Assembly (NCBI GenBank): GCA_021771115.1
Contig: JAETPP010000007.1
Location: 1-40,371, forward strand
DNA: 40,371 nt
Direction: 5' to 3'
DNA from: Bacillota bacterium
GTDB lineage: Bacteria; Bacillota; Clostridia; Oscillospirales; Acutalibacteraceae
Shown here in pieces: positions 16,306 through 24,841 of this stretch; within the stretch, counting starts at the first letter, position 1; every line of letters begins with the position of its first letter. Both the position numbers and the translations under genes were made by a program. The notes beneath the pieces are model-generated. The model did no database searches. It saw only the letters and a program-made list of their open reading frames with translations, and had not been told where the DNA came from.

Positions 16306-19300
16306 GCCGACAGATGAAAATGGAACCCATGAAGCCAGCCCATTTGCTGGAAAAAGGAAACACCCGCTTTGCCTTTCTGGAATCCGGAGATTTGTTTTAT
16401 GCCCTTTCCTCCGGCTGCATGATAAACGGCCTGTGGGGAAACCCCATGGACGGCAGCATCAACAACATTTGGCTGCGGATCCGGACAGCCGAGGGGACCC
16501 GCGTCATTCCGCTGCTGGGCATCCGCTCCGCAAGCCGCGTTTCCTTTGAGACAGACCGCGTGGTCTATACCGGACAGGAGGACGCGGTTTCCTGGCAGGT
16601 CACCTTTGCCCTGGCCGGGGAAGGAAGGTGGGTCTGGGATGTGCGCCTTGAGGGGCAGGGCCAGACCTGCAGCCTGCTTTACGGGCAGGATATCGGCATG
16701 GGCGATGAAGGCGGCGTGCTCACCAACGAGCTATATATGGCTCAGTATCTGGGCCACACCGTGTTCCAAAACGAAAACGGATACATGATCTGCTCCCGGC
16801 AGAACATGGGCTGCGGCTGCGGCCACCCCTATCTGCAGCAGGGAATGTGCCTGGGAAAGGCCCTGCACTACTCCACCGACGGCACCCAGTTTTTCGGGCT
16901 GGGCAGCAAGTGCGGCGAAAAGCCTTCCGCCTTTACAGGCGACTTGCCGGATGTCAACCTGCAATATGAGCTTTCCTATACAGGGCTGCAAAGTGAGGAA
17001 TTCACCCTTGACGGCACGGCGGAGCTTGCGTTTTACGGCTTGTTCCGGCCCGACCATCCGGACGCCGTGCGCGTGCCGGAATTCGAGGCGGAAAAGCAGG
17101 AGCTGGCCGCGTTTGCCGCCGGACTGCAAAAGACTCAGGGCGGTCTGACGCCCGTTCGCCCCCGCCTTGGCAAAGAGATCGTCTCCCGCCCGCTCACGGA
17201 AGAGGAGATCGAAGGCCTGTTTTCCCACCGCAGACTGGAGGAACAGAAGGACGGAAAGCTCCTTTCCTTCTTCTGCGGAAATCACGCCCATGTGGTGCTT
17301 CAGGAAAAGGAGCGTATCTGTGAACGGCCCCACGCCATCATTCACGTAAACCCCGTGGATCCCCAGGCTGTGGATTTCCGGGTGATGGCCTCCACCGCCC
17401 ATATGTGCGGCGTTTTTATGAGCCAGGTCATTGTGGGAAACACCAATTCTCACAAGCTGATCTCCACCGTGCGCAATCCCCTCAATCTGCTGCACAATTC
17501 CGGCCTGCGGCTCTATCTGCGGGAAGGGGAGCTGTACCGCCTTTTGACCATGCCCGCGGCCTTTGAAATGGGCGTGACCTATGCCAGATGGTACTACGCG
17601 CTGGAGGACGACCTGCTGGTCGTGACCGTATTCACGGCGGCGGATTCTCCCTCGTTTACGCTGGAGGTGGAAAGCAAAAACGGACACAGCTATGACCTTT
17701 GCTTTACCGCCCAGCTTCTGTTCGGCAATAACGAGCAGGAAGCCCCCGTCACTTGGACGGAGACAGACGGGGTCTTGACCTTTGCCGGAGAAAAATCTCA
17801 GGCAGTCGCCGATGTTTACCCGGAGCTCTGCTATCATCTGATCCCCGATGAGGAAGACTGGAGCTTTGGGGACGACCGCCTGTTCTTCCCGGACAACACC
17901 CCCAGAAACGGCACCCTGTTCACTCTGTCCGCCAACGGAAGAAAGCAGGCCCGCTTTGTTCTGCAGGGCAGCCTGTACGGCGAAAAGCCCGAAAAAGCGG
18001 CCCATCTGTTCCAAGAGGAAACGGAAAAAGCGGAAGCCGCGTTCCGGCAGCTTACCCGCGGCCTGCGCCTGGAGCTGCCGGGCAGCGGAGAGATCGAAAA
18101 GCTCAACGAGACTCTCTGGTGGTACACCCACAACGCCATGATCCATTTTGCCTCTCCCCACGGGATCGAGCAGCCCGGCGGCGCGGCCTGGGGCACCCGG
18201 GATATCTGCCAGGGGCCAATGGAATATTTCCTGGCCTTCGGCCATTTTGACCTTGCCCGGGACGTGCTTTGCCGGATCTTCTCCCACCAGTTCCGGCAGA
18301 ACCGGGAATGGCCCCAATGGTTTATGTTTGACGGCTATCCCTATTCGGCCGGAGAGTGCCACGGCGATATCGTGTTCTGGCCCCTAAAGGCGCTGGGAGA
18401 TTATATTGCCCGCACCAATGACCTGGAAATTTTGCAGGAAGTACTGCCCTATACCGAGTACGATACCAATCTGCCGGGCACGGAAAAGGCCACCTTGCTG
18501 GAGCATGTGAAAGCCGCGGTGGATCTTGTAGAAACCACCCGCCTGGTCGGCGATACCGCGCTGGTGACCTATGCCGGAGGCGACTGGGACGACACCCTGC
18601 AGCCTGTGGACCCGGCCACCAAGAAAAACCTGGTCAGCGCCTGGACAGTGGCCCTTGCCTATCAGACCTTCCATACGCTTTCCACTGTGCTCCAGCCTGC
18701 CGATCCTCAGTTCTCCGCCCATTTGGAGGAGCTTGCACAGCGGATGAAACAGGATTTCAACGAAAAGCTGATCCAGGACGGCGTGATCGCCGGCTTTGGG
18801 CTTCTGGAAAACGGCAGCCTGCGCATGATGCTCCACCCCAGCGATGAAAACACCGGCGTGCATTACCGCTTACTGCCGCAGACCCGCAGCATGATCGCGG
18901 AGATCGTGGATCAGTCCCAGGCGGAAGCGAATATGAAGGTCATCGACGAGCACCTGCTCCACCCGGACGGTGTACGTTTGATGGACCGCCCGGTAGCCTA
19001 CGACGGCGGCGTCAGTCATTTCTTCCAGCGTGCGGAACAGGCGGCCAACATCGGCCGTGAAATCAGCCTGCAATATGTGCACGCCCATATCCGGTATATT
19101 GAAGCCTGCGCCAAGGCAAACCTTGCCGACCGCGCCTGGCAAGCCCTGTTTGTGATCAATCCCATTCAGATCTCCGATGTTGTCAAAAACGCCCTTCCCC
19201 GGCAAAGCAACCTGTATTTCAGCTCCTCTGAGGGCTGCTTCCATGACCGGTACGAGTACAGCCGGGATTTCGATAAGCTGCGGGACGGCAGCATCGATGT

Positions 19301-19616
19301 CAAAGGCGGCTGGCGGCTGTATTCCAGCGGCCCCGGTATCTACACAAACCAGCTGGTCTCCCATGTTCTGGGGCTCCAGATCAAAAACGACGGCATCGTT
19401 CTGGATCCCGTGCTCCCGAAAAAGCTGGAGGGCATGTGGATGGAGTTCACCCTGTTCGGGAAAACCACCTGTTTGGAATACCATTTCAGCGGCAGCCATA
19501 CCCGGGCGGAAAGAGACGACGCTGAGATCTCCCTCCCTGCGGAAGACTGCGCCAGAGGCTGCTTCCTGAAAAAAGAGGACCTCGGCGGCACGATACGCGT
19601 CTGCCTGCCGGAATAA
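16302..19616 (+). CDS. GH94 phosphorylase, probable 1,2-beta-oligoglucan phosphorylase (SOGP-like)
   Basis: The 1104-residue length and motifs match 1,2-beta-oligoglucan phosphorylases (Listeria Lin1839, Lachnoclostridium phytofermentans enzyme) better than cellobiose phosphorylases. The N-terminal signature is FLESGDLFYALSSGCMINGL, NPMDGSINNIWLRI and the LLYGQDIGMGDEG segment. The barrel contains AWGTRDICQGPMEYFLAFG. The catalytic segment GGDWDDTLQP has W762, D763 and D764, one of the two Asp being the general acid. Such enzymes convert sophorooligosaccharides plus phosphate to alpha-glucose 1-phosphate and shorter chains in the cytoplasm. The start ATG shares ATGA with the GH35 stop and has GGAGG, indicating translational coupling. 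The gene is followed 19 nt later by a GH3 beta-glucosidase, the arrangement known from Listeria. No signal peptide is present. Confidence 0.85.
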   Translation: MSRQMKMEPMKPAHLLEKGNTRFAFLESGDLFYALSSGCMINGLWGNPMDGSINNIWLRIRTAEGTRVIPLLGIRSASRVSFETDRVVYTGQEDAVSWQVTFALAGEGRWVWDVRLEGQGQTCSLLYGQDIGMGDEGGVLTNELYMAQYLGHTVFQNENGYMICSRQNMGCGCGHPYLQQGMCLGKALHYSTDGTQFFGLGSKCGEKPSAFTGDLPDVNLQYELSYTGLQSEEFTLDGTAELAFYGLFRPDHPDAVRVPEFEAEKQELAAFAAGLQKTQGGLTPVRPRLGKEIVSRPLTEEEIEGLFSHRRLEEQKDGKLLSFFCGNHAHVVLQEKERICERPHAIIHVNPVDPQAVDFRVMASTAHMCGVFMSQVIVGNTNSHKLISTVRNPLNLLHNSGLRLYLREGELYRLLTMPAAFEMGVTYARWYYALEDDLLVVTVFTAADSPSFTLEVESKNGHSYDLCFTAQLLFGNNEQEAPVTWTETDGVLTFAGEKSQAVADVYPELCYHLIPDEEDWSFGDDRLFFPDNTPRNGTLFTLSANGRKQARFVLQGSLYGEKPEKAAHLFQEETEKAEAAFRQLTRGLRLELPGSGEIEKLNETLWWYTHNAMIHFASPHGIEQPGGAAWGTRDICQGPMEYFLAFGHFDLARDVLCRIFSHQFRQNREWPQWFMFDGYPYSAGECHGDIVFWPLKALGDYIARTNDLEILQEVLPYTEYDTNLPGTEKATLLEHVKAAVDLVETTRLVGDTALVTYAGGDWDDTLQPVDPATKKNLVSAWTVALAYQTFHTLSTVLQPADPQFSAHLEELAQRMKQDFNEKLIQDGVIAGFGLLENGSLRMMLHPSDENTGVHYRLLPQTRSMIAEIVDQSQAEANMKVIDEHLLHPDGVRLMDRPVAYDGGVSHFFQRAEQAANIGREISLQYVHAHIRYIEACAKANLADRAWQALFVINPIQISDVVKNALPRQSNLYFSSSEGCFHDRYEYSRDFDKLRDGSIDVKGGWRLYSSGPGIYTNQLVSHVLGLQIKNDGIVLDPVLPKKLEGMWMEFTLFGKTTCLEYHFSGSHTRAERDDAEISLPAEDCARGCFLKKEDLGGTIRVCLPE

Positions 19617-19635
19617 ACCCGAAAGGAACAAGCAT

Positions 19636-21792
19636 ATGAACAACGAAGAGCTTTTACAACTGCTCCACAGCATGACCCATCAGGAAAAGCTGGGACAGAT
19701 GACCCAGCTTACCCCCGACCTTTTCGATATCGACGGGCAGTTCAACGTGACCGGCCCTCTGAAAGAGCTGAATTTGGAGGAAGAGGATATCTCCCGCATG
19801 GGCTCCACCCTGAACGGCACCGGCGCGCAGCGCGTCAAGCGGATGCAGGATAAGCACATGAAGGAAGACCGCCTTCACATCCCCCTGCTGATCATGGCGG
19901 ACGTGGTCCACGGCTACCGGACTATTTTCCCCGTTCCCCATGCCATGTCCTGCAGCTTCAACCCGGCCCTGCCTGAAGAGGCGGCCTCTATCGCCGCCAG
20001 GGAGGCAGCAGCCGCCGGCGTACAGGTCACGTTCGCCCCCATGGCGGACCTGGTTCGGGACCCCCGCTGGGGGCGCGTGATGGAGTCTCCGGGAGAAGAT
20101 CCCTATTTGAACGCAAAAATCACAGAAGCCTATGTGCGCGGCTTTCAGGGCAGCGACCCCAAGGCGGAAGGAAAAGTGGCCGCCTGCGTGAAGCATTTTG
20201 CCGCCTACGGCGCCTCTGAAGCCGGCCGCGATTACAACACGGTGGATATCTCCGAGGGGATCCTCCGGGAATTCTACCTTTCCGCCTATCAGGCGGCGGT
20301 GAAGGCCGGCGTCAAGCTGGTGATGTCCTCCTTTAACCTTTACGAGCGCGTTCCGGCGGCGGTAAACAAGAAGCTGCAGCGGCAGATCCTGCGCAAGGAG
20401 TGGGGCTTCGACGGCGTTACCATCACCGACTACAGCGCGGTGGATGAAACGCTGAGCCACGGCGTCTGCCAGGACGGCGCGGAAGCCGCCCGCCGCGCCA
20501 TCGAAGCAGGCACCGATATTGAAATGACCTCCTGCCATTTCTACCAGAACGCAGAACGGCTGGTTGCCGAAGGCAAGCTGGACGAAAAGCTGATCGACGA
20601 AGCGGTATACCGGATCCTGCGGCTGAAAAACGAGCTGGGCTTGTTTGAAAACCCCTACAAGGACGCCGACGAGGAAAAGGAGAAAGAGCTGTTCCTGTGC
20701 CCCGAGCACCTGGAGGCCGCCCGCCGTATCGGCGGACAGTGCGCGATCCTGCTGAAAAACGAAAACAAGGTATTGCCCCTTTCCGGCGGCAAGCTCGGCC
20801 TTGCCGGTCCCTTTGCCTGTGTAAAGGATCTGCTGGGCCCCTGGGCGCTGACCTCCCCTGACGGCGTTTCCAGCATTTACAATGCTTTCTGCGCCAGAAT
20901 GGGTATGGCCTCCCTGCCCTGCGGCATGACTGATGAGCTGCCCTCCCTGACCACCGGCATCCGGGATGTGCCGGATCAGGTGGAGGAAGCGCTGCAAGCC
21001 CTTTCCGGCTGCGATACCGTGGTGGTCTGCATAGGCGAAAACGTTGCGGATTCCGGCGAAGCCGCCAGCAAGGTGTCTCTCCGGATCTCCCCCAACCAGG
21101 AAAAGCTGGTCCGCCGCCTGAAGGAAAGCGGCAAAACCGTGATCGCCGTTGTGCTCAGCGGCCGCCCGCTGGTTTTGACCGATATCCTGCCCCATTGCGA
21201 CGCCGTGGTACAGGCCTGGTATTTGGGAACGGAAATGGCAAAGTGCGTCACCGATGTGCTGTTCGGCGATGTAAACCCCTCCGCCCGGGTGGCGCTCTCC
21301 TTCCCCCGGGATGTGGGACAGTGCCCCGTATATTACAACCATTACCGCACCGGCCGTCCCCTTTCCGGCCCCGACGACCCGGATTTCTACAAATCCCGCT
21401 ATCTGGATTGTTCCAATGAGCCCCTGTTCCCCTTTGGCTACGGGCTTTCCTATTCTGAATTCTCCTATTCCCCCATCACCGTTACCGGCGGCAGCCAGAT
21501 CACCGCGCAGGTCACCGTGAAGAACACCTCTTCCCGGGCCGGCAAGGAAACAGTTCAGCTGTATGTCCACGATGTGGTGGGCAGTGTGGCCCGTCCGGTC
21601 AAGGAGTTGAAGGGCTTTGAGCAGATAGAGCTGCAGCCCGGCGAGGAAAAGACCGTCTCGTTTCAGGTTACAAAGGAAGCTCTCTCCTTCCCCAACGAGG
21701 ACCTGGAGCTCGTCTTCGAGCCCGGCGAATTCGACGTGATGATCGGCTCCGACAGCGCCCACGTGGAAACGGTCCGCGTTACGGTGCAGTAA
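19636..21792 (+). CDS. GH3 beta-glucosidase, Lin1840-like
   Basis: This 718-residue cytoplasmic protein has the three usual GH3 parts: a TIM barrel (about 1-330), an alpha/beta sandwich (about 350-560) and a C-terminal fibronectin-III-like domain (about 620-715: VTVKNTSSRAGKETVQLYVHD). The predicted nucleophile is D265 in GVTITDYSAVDE and the acid/base E475 in VADSGEAASK. Substrate-pocket motifs DPRWGRVMESPGEDP and VKHFAAYGASEAGRDYNTV are intact. In Listeria innocua a GH3 enzyme next to the phosphorylase is specific for beta-1,2-glucooligosaccharides; the same order here supports cleavage of sophorose and short products to glucose. The ATG at 19636 follows an AAAGGAA site. It is the last gene of the enzyme operon, ahead of two strong hairpins. 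Confidence 0.92.
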   Translation: MNNEELLQLLHSMTHQEKLGQMTQLTPDLFDIDGQFNVTGPLKELNLEEEDISRMGSTLNGTGAQRVKRMQDKHMKEDRLHIPLLIMADVVHGYRTIFPVPHAMSCSFNPALPEEAASIAAREAAAAGVQVTFAPMADLVRDPRWGRVMESPGEDPYLNAKITEAYVRGFQGSDPKAEGKVAACVKHFAAYGASEAGRDYNTVDISEGILREFYLSAYQAAVKAGVKLVMSSFNLYERVPAAVNKKLQRQILRKEWGFDGVTITDYSAVDETLSHGVCQDGAEAARRAIEAGTDIEMTSCHFYQNAERLVAEGKLDEKLIDEAVYRILRLKNELGLFENPYKDADEEKEKELFLCPEHLEAARRIGGQCAILLKNENKVLPLSGGKLGLAGPFACVKDLLGPWALTSPDGVSSIYNAFCARMGMASLPCGMTDELPSLTTGIRDVPDQVEEALQALSGCDTVVVCIGENVADSGEAASKVSLRISPNQEKLVRRLKESGKTVIAVVLSGRPLVLTDILPHCDAVVQAWYLGTEMAKCVTDVLFGDVNPSARVALSFPRDVGQCPVYYNHYRTGRPLSGPDDPDFYKSRYLDCSNEPLFPFGYGLSYSEFSYSPITVTGGSQITAQVTVKNTSSRAGKETVQLYVHDVVGSVARPVKELKGFEQIELQPGEEKTVSFQVTKEALSFPNEDLELVFEPGEFDVMIGSDSAHVETVRVTVQ

Positions 21793-21852
21793 CCCCCAAG
21801 ATGTATCAGTAAGCTTGTCGTACCTCCTTCCAGCGATTTCCGGAAGGAAACT

Positions 21853-21907
21853 TTAAGGCAACACCGCACAAAGACCGCCCTGTGGGCTTTGTGCGGTGTT
21901 GCCTTAA
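21853..21907. repeat. 55-nt inverted repeat with perfect 21-bp arms
   Basis: Arms 21853-21873 and 21887-21907 are perfect complements around a 13-nt loop; each starts with TTAAGGCAACACCG or its complement. No T-run follows on either strand. It may act as a terminator or mRNA-end stabiliser after the GH3 gene, but the length and TTAA ends also suit a miniature transposable element or intergenic repeat family. Confidence 0.75.
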
Positions 21908-21915
21908 GAATTTAC

Positions 21916-21952
21916 AGCAGGACCCCGGCCCAATATAGGCCGGGGTCCTGCT
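21916..21952. terminator. GC-rich hairpin between convergent operons
   Basis: A perfect 15-bp stem (21916-21930 with 21938-21952) with loop CAATATA contains a run of CCCCGGCC/GGCCGGGG. It lies between the GH3 stop (21792) and the ApbE stop (22041) and can separate the two transcription units, although trailing T-runs are short (TTT on the plus strand). Confidence 0.65.
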
Positions 21953-22040
21953 TTGCAGCGTATCAAAAAAGCTTTCTGACTCGGTGAAATTTATCAAAGT
22001 CCATACCCATTTATATCAAGAGAATAGGGCGAGAGCTCGA

Positions 22041-23111
22041 TTAGGACTGCGGAACGTAGGTATATTCCTGAAAATGCTCCGAATAGCGCTGCTCTCCGTC
22101 CGGCAGGACCCACATGGCTTCCAGGTTTTCCATGCTCTCCACCAGTTCCCTGCCCTCTTCATAGTCCAGCAGAAACAGAGCGGTGGACATGGCGTCCCCC
22201 AGGCCGGAATCATTTGTCATCACGGAAACGGCACTGTATTTGACGCCCGGCATCAGGGTGTCGGGGTCGATGATGTGATGATAGCTTTTGCCGTCCACCA
22301 CATAAAAACGCTGGTAAGTGCCGCTTGTCACAAGGGATTCACCGCTGAGATGGAGATACTCGATAAAAGGATGATCCTCATCCCCCGTATCCGGATTTTC
22401 GATCCCCACATTCCAGGGCTTGCCGTTTCCCTCCCCGATACTGCGCACATTTCCGCCAACGTTCAGCAGATAACCGGTAACGCCCTTTTGCTCCAGATGT
22501 TCCGCCACCTTTTGGGCCGCATAGCCCTTAGCGATAGCTCCCACATCCAAGGACATTTTGGGATCGGCAAGGAATACGGTGTTTCGCTCATCATCAATGA
22601 TCAAATCGTCAATATTGGTATGCTCTGCCGCCGCTTCCAGCCGCTCCATGGGCGGAAGCTGGGCTGTGGAGGGGGAATCCAATCCTTCGTTGCGATAGAT
22701 GTGCCAGATCTTCAGCACGCTGCCCATGGCGATGTTCACCGTACCCCGGCTGACCTTGTGCATCTCTTTGGCGAAAGTGAGCATATCGATGATCCGCTGA
22801 TCCACCTGGACCTCTGCATGGGCTCCATCCTGAACCTGGTTGATGGTGTACAGGTTGTTCACTCCCTCGTAATGGTTGTAGATCGTAAAAAGCCGGTGAT
22901 ATTCCAGGAGCTGGGCCTTGATATCCCCGCAGACAGCGTCAAATTCCTCCCGGTCCTTTGCATAGCCGACAACGGAGGTGGCCGTATCGAAGTAATCAAA
23001 ATAGTATTCGCTGAATTTCTCCAGCTTTGGCTTGCCGCTGCAGGCCGTCAGAAAACAGGTCTGGAAAAGCGTCATCGCCAGAACCAGCAGCAGGGAAATT
23101 CCTTTTCTCAT
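22041..23111 (-). CDS. apbE: FAD:protein FMN transferase (ApbE family) lipoprotein
   Basis: This 356-residue protein is exported and lipidated: RKGISLLLVLAMTLFQTCFLTAC gives a lipobox Cys near residue 24. The mature domain has ApbE hallmarks: an early FDTATSVVGYA, the strictly typical DVGAIAKGYAAQ, LLNVGGNVRSIG, LVTSGTYQRF and HHIIDPDTLMPG. ApbE uses FAD and Mg2+ to attach FMN by phosphoester bond to Thr (or Ser) of target motifs. The targets here should be RnfD and the two sites of RnfG, all facing outward. The ATG at 23111 is chosen because it gives a proper signal peptide; the frame upstream would run into the terminator. The gene lies 69 nt after the repeat lipoprotein, so it depends on read-through of that terminator or on an unseen promoter. 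Confidence 0.93.
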   Translation of the reverse strand: MRKGISLLLVLAMTLFQTCFLTACSGKPKLEKFSEYYFDYFDTATSVVGYAKDREEFDAVCGDIKAQLLEYHRLFTIYNHYEGVNNLYTINQVQDGAHAEVQVDQRIIDMLTFAKEMHKVSRGTVNIAMGSVLKIWHIYRNEGLDSPSTAQLPPMERLEAAAEHTNIDDLIIDDERNTVFLADPKMSLDVGAIAKGYAAQKVAEHLEQKGVTGYLLNVGGNVRSIGEGNGKPWNVGIENPDTGDEDHPFIEYLHLSGESLVTSGTYQRFYVVDGKSYHHIIDPDTLMPGVKYSAVSVMTNDSGLGDAMSTALFLLDYEEGRELVESMENLEAMWVLPDGEQRYSEHFQEYTYVPQS

Positions 23112-23124
23112 AAGTACCACTTCC

Positions 23125-23160
23125 AAGAAAAAGAGGGGATGTTGCGCGCAACATCCCCTC
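23125..23160 (-). terminator. Intrinsic terminator between lipoprotein gene and apbE
   Basis: A 28-nt perfect palindrome (23133-23160) forms a 12-bp GC-rich stem and is followed on the minus strand by TTTTTCTT. Being placed inside a two-gene unit, it should leave the lipoprotein gene expressed well above apbE. Confidence 0.85.
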
Positions 23161-23180
23161 ATAAGTTTTTGCCTGTAAAC

Positions 23181-24206
23181 TTATTTTGCAGCCTTCACCG
23201 CAGCAGCAACCATGTCGCCCACAGAGATGGAGCAACCGGCAGCCAGCAGATCGTCAGTGCCATAGCCGTCATCGCCGACCATGCCGCTGATCTCATCAGC
23301 AGTCTTGCCTACCAGGGTCTTGTTAAAGCCATCGGCCTGCTCGTACCACTCCAGGGTCTTGCCGTTGCCATCGCGGTCAACAGCGGCGGGAGCCATGCCA
23401 TAATTGTCGCCCTCTTCCAGCTTGGACTTGATCTCAGAGCTGGGGGAATTGGTGACAGCACCGGTGGTATCGAAGGAGATGCTGGCATAAGCAGCGTCGG
23501 TAATGGCGGAAACCACCTTGCCGTCGCGCACAACAGCGGCCACAACAGTGGTGTCCAGTCTGTCGCTGCCCTCAGCCTCTTCGGTGGCATCCTTATTGCT
23601 GTAGTAGGGGCTGGCCACCATGGCCAGGTTCAGATTATCAGTGGACTTGGCCTCGGACTCAGCAGCGCTGTTGACAGCCTTCTCCAGGGCAACGATGAAA
23701 TCGGTGACATGGATGGTGCAGCCGGCAGTGGCCAGATCGCCGGTACCATAGCCATCGCCGTCCATGTAAGCCTTGGCTTCCTCCAAGGTCTTACCGGTCA
23801 CAGCGGCCATGAAGGCATCAGCCTGCTCATTCCACTCCAGAACCTTGCCATCGCCGTTCAGATCCGTGCCGTGGGCGGCCATACCGTAATCCGTGCCCTT
23901 CTCGTACTTGGTACGGAAGTCGCTGGTAGGGTTGATCTTGCCCTCGGCGGTCCAGCCGGCCTTCAGCTGCATGGTGTCCATAGCGATCTTCACGATCTTG
24001 GAATCTTTGTCCAGCAGAACAGCCACAGCAGTGGTGTTGAAGGTACCGGCGCCGTCGCCGTCTTCAGAGGCATCCTGAAGATCCGACAGGCCGGCGGTGA
24101 TGCCGAAACCGAACTTCAGCTTCCCGCCGGCGCCGGAGCAGCCGGTCAGGGCAACCAGAGACAGCAGCATGGCAAGAACCAGAACTGCGCTTACGATCTT
24201 TTTCAT
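23181..24206 (-). CDS. Two-repeat lipoprotein of unknown function, ApbE/Rnf-associated
   Basis: The 341-residue precursor has a signal peptide with lipobox VALTGC (Cys near 23). The mature protein is a tandem duplication of a domain of about 140 residues. Each copy has a TTAVA.LLD or TTVVAAVVRD strand, a YGMA motif, an acidic loop followed by EWxEQAD, then GKT, DGYGT and a Cys-containing AGC-I-V segment. The loops DLNGDGKVLE and DRDGNGKTLE follow the DxDxDGxxxE pattern of Excalibur or EF-hand-like calcium sites. No canonical SGAT flavinylation motif is seen. It has its own near-consensus promoter and lies between the rnf tail genes and apbE, so an extracytoplasmic electron-transfer or assembly role is guessed. 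I do not recognise a named family. Confidence 0.8.
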   Translation of the reverse strand: MKKIVSAVLVLAMLLSLVALTGCSGAGGKLKFGFGITAGLSDLQDASEDGDGAGTFNTTAVAVLLDKDSKIVKIAMDTMQLKAGWTAEGKINPTSDFRTKYEKGTDYGMAAHGTDLNGDGKVLEWNEQADAFMAAVTGKTLEEAKAYMDGDGYGTGDLATAGCTIHVTDFIVALEKAVNSAAESEAKSTDNLNLAMVASPYYSNKDATEEAEGSDRLDTTVVAAVVRDGKVVSAITDAAYASISFDTTGAVTNSPSSEIKSKLEEGDNYGMAPAAVDRDGNGKTLEWYEQADGFNKTLVGKTADEISGMVGDDGYGTDDLLAAGCSISVGDMVAAAVKAAK

Positions 24207-24258
24207 GATACACTTTCTCCTTTGTAAATAAAAATTGGGAGAGCGTCCCTAAATGCAG

Positions 24259-24287
24259 ATTATTGCATAAAAGCCATAATTTGTCAA
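24259..24287 (-). promoter_or_regulatory. Promoter of the lipoprotein-apbE unit
   Basis: TTGACA (24287-24282) and AATAAT (24264-24259) are separated by 17 nt on the minus strand, followed by a leader of about 45 nt with AAAGGAG before the ATG at 24206. Confidence 0.75.
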
Positions 24288-24310
24288 TAGGAAATCCGGC
24301 TACAAAAGTC

Positions 24311-24820
24311 TTACAGTTTTATCCCTTCAAACCGCTTGACAAGAAGCGCGCCTGCGATTCCGATCAAAACGCCTGCGATCGTTCCCGTCACAGCGAGAAC
24401 AATCATGTAATATCCCAACTCCGCAGTATCGAACAGAGCGATCGCCACCAGGATCTGGCCCAGATTGTGCGACACGCCTCCTACTACGCTGACGCCCACC
24501 ACAGAGAAGATGTTCGCCCTTTTGCAGAGCGCCATCAGTCCCAAGCTCAGCAGGGCCCCTGCCACGCTGTAGGCCATGGTCATCACGTTGCCGAACAGCA
24601 GAGCCACCAGGCACACCCGTACGATAGACACGGCAGCAGCCTCCTTCAGCCCCTGCGTATACAGCAAAACGATGATAACAATATTGGGAAGGCCGATCTT
24701 GATGCCGGGAACTGCCGCCCAGATGGGAGGCAGCAGTGATTCCACGTAGGAAAGGATCAGCGCCAGCGAGGTGAGCACGCCCAGAAAAGCCACGCGGCGG
24801 CCCAGAGATTTTATCTTCAT
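24311..24820 (-). CDS. Gx transporter family protein (annotated heptaprenyl diphosphate synthase component I)
   Basis: This 169-residue integral membrane protein has the Gx-transporter signature: LGVLTSLALILSYVE, LPPIWAAVPGIKIGLPNIV, GNVMTMAYSVAGALLSLGLM and GGVSHNLGQILVA. The family is often labelled heptaprenyl diphosphate synthase component I, but its architecture is that of a small-molecule (ECF-S-like) transporter. It recurs near Rnf, NusG-II and ApbE genes in Clostridia; a role in quinone or flavin supply has been suggested only by context. ATG 24820 with GGAG 6 nt upstream is chosen; TTG 24832 is less likely. It follows the NusG-II gene by 21 nt and is the last gene of the rnf transcription unit. 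Confidence 0.85.
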   Translation of the reverse strand: MKIKSLGRRVAFLGVLTSLALILSYVESLLPPIWAAVPGIKIGLPNIVIIVLLYTQGLKEAAAVSIVRVCLVALLFGNVMTMAYSVAGALLSLGLMALCKRANIFSVVGVSVVGGVSHNLGQILVAIALFDTAELGYYMIVLAVTGTIAGVLIGIAGALLVKRFEGIKL

Positions 24821-24841
24821 AGGATGCTCCAATTCAGAAAA

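Noticed and set aside
16731-18362. 543-aa open frame on the minus strand inside the phosphorylase gene
   Set aside because: It is antisense to conserved GH94 catalytic sequence and has no start signals or domain.
19654-21762. 702-aa open frame on the minus strand, opposite the GH3 gene
   Set aside because: It exactly mirrors the GH3 coding frame, has no recognisable domain and no ribosome site; it is a codon-bias shadow.
23133-23160. 28-nt perfect palindrome as an operator
   Set aside because: A T-run follows directly on the minus strand after a gene end, so an intrinsic terminator explains it better.
23840-23880. Dockerin or cellulosome link for the repeat lipoprotein, because of DxNxDG loops
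   Set aside because: Only one acidic loop per 140-residue repeat and no dockerin helix pattern; an Excalibur or EF-like calcium loop is the most that can be said.
21984-24227. 747-aa open frame on the plus strand across apbE and the repeat lipoprotein
   Set aside because: It crosses two recognisable minus-strand genes, a terminator and a promoter, and its translation shows no family motifs.
22041-24300. FMN riboswitch upstream of the ApbE unit
   Set aside because: The leader is only about 45 nt and shows no RFN-type conserved segments.
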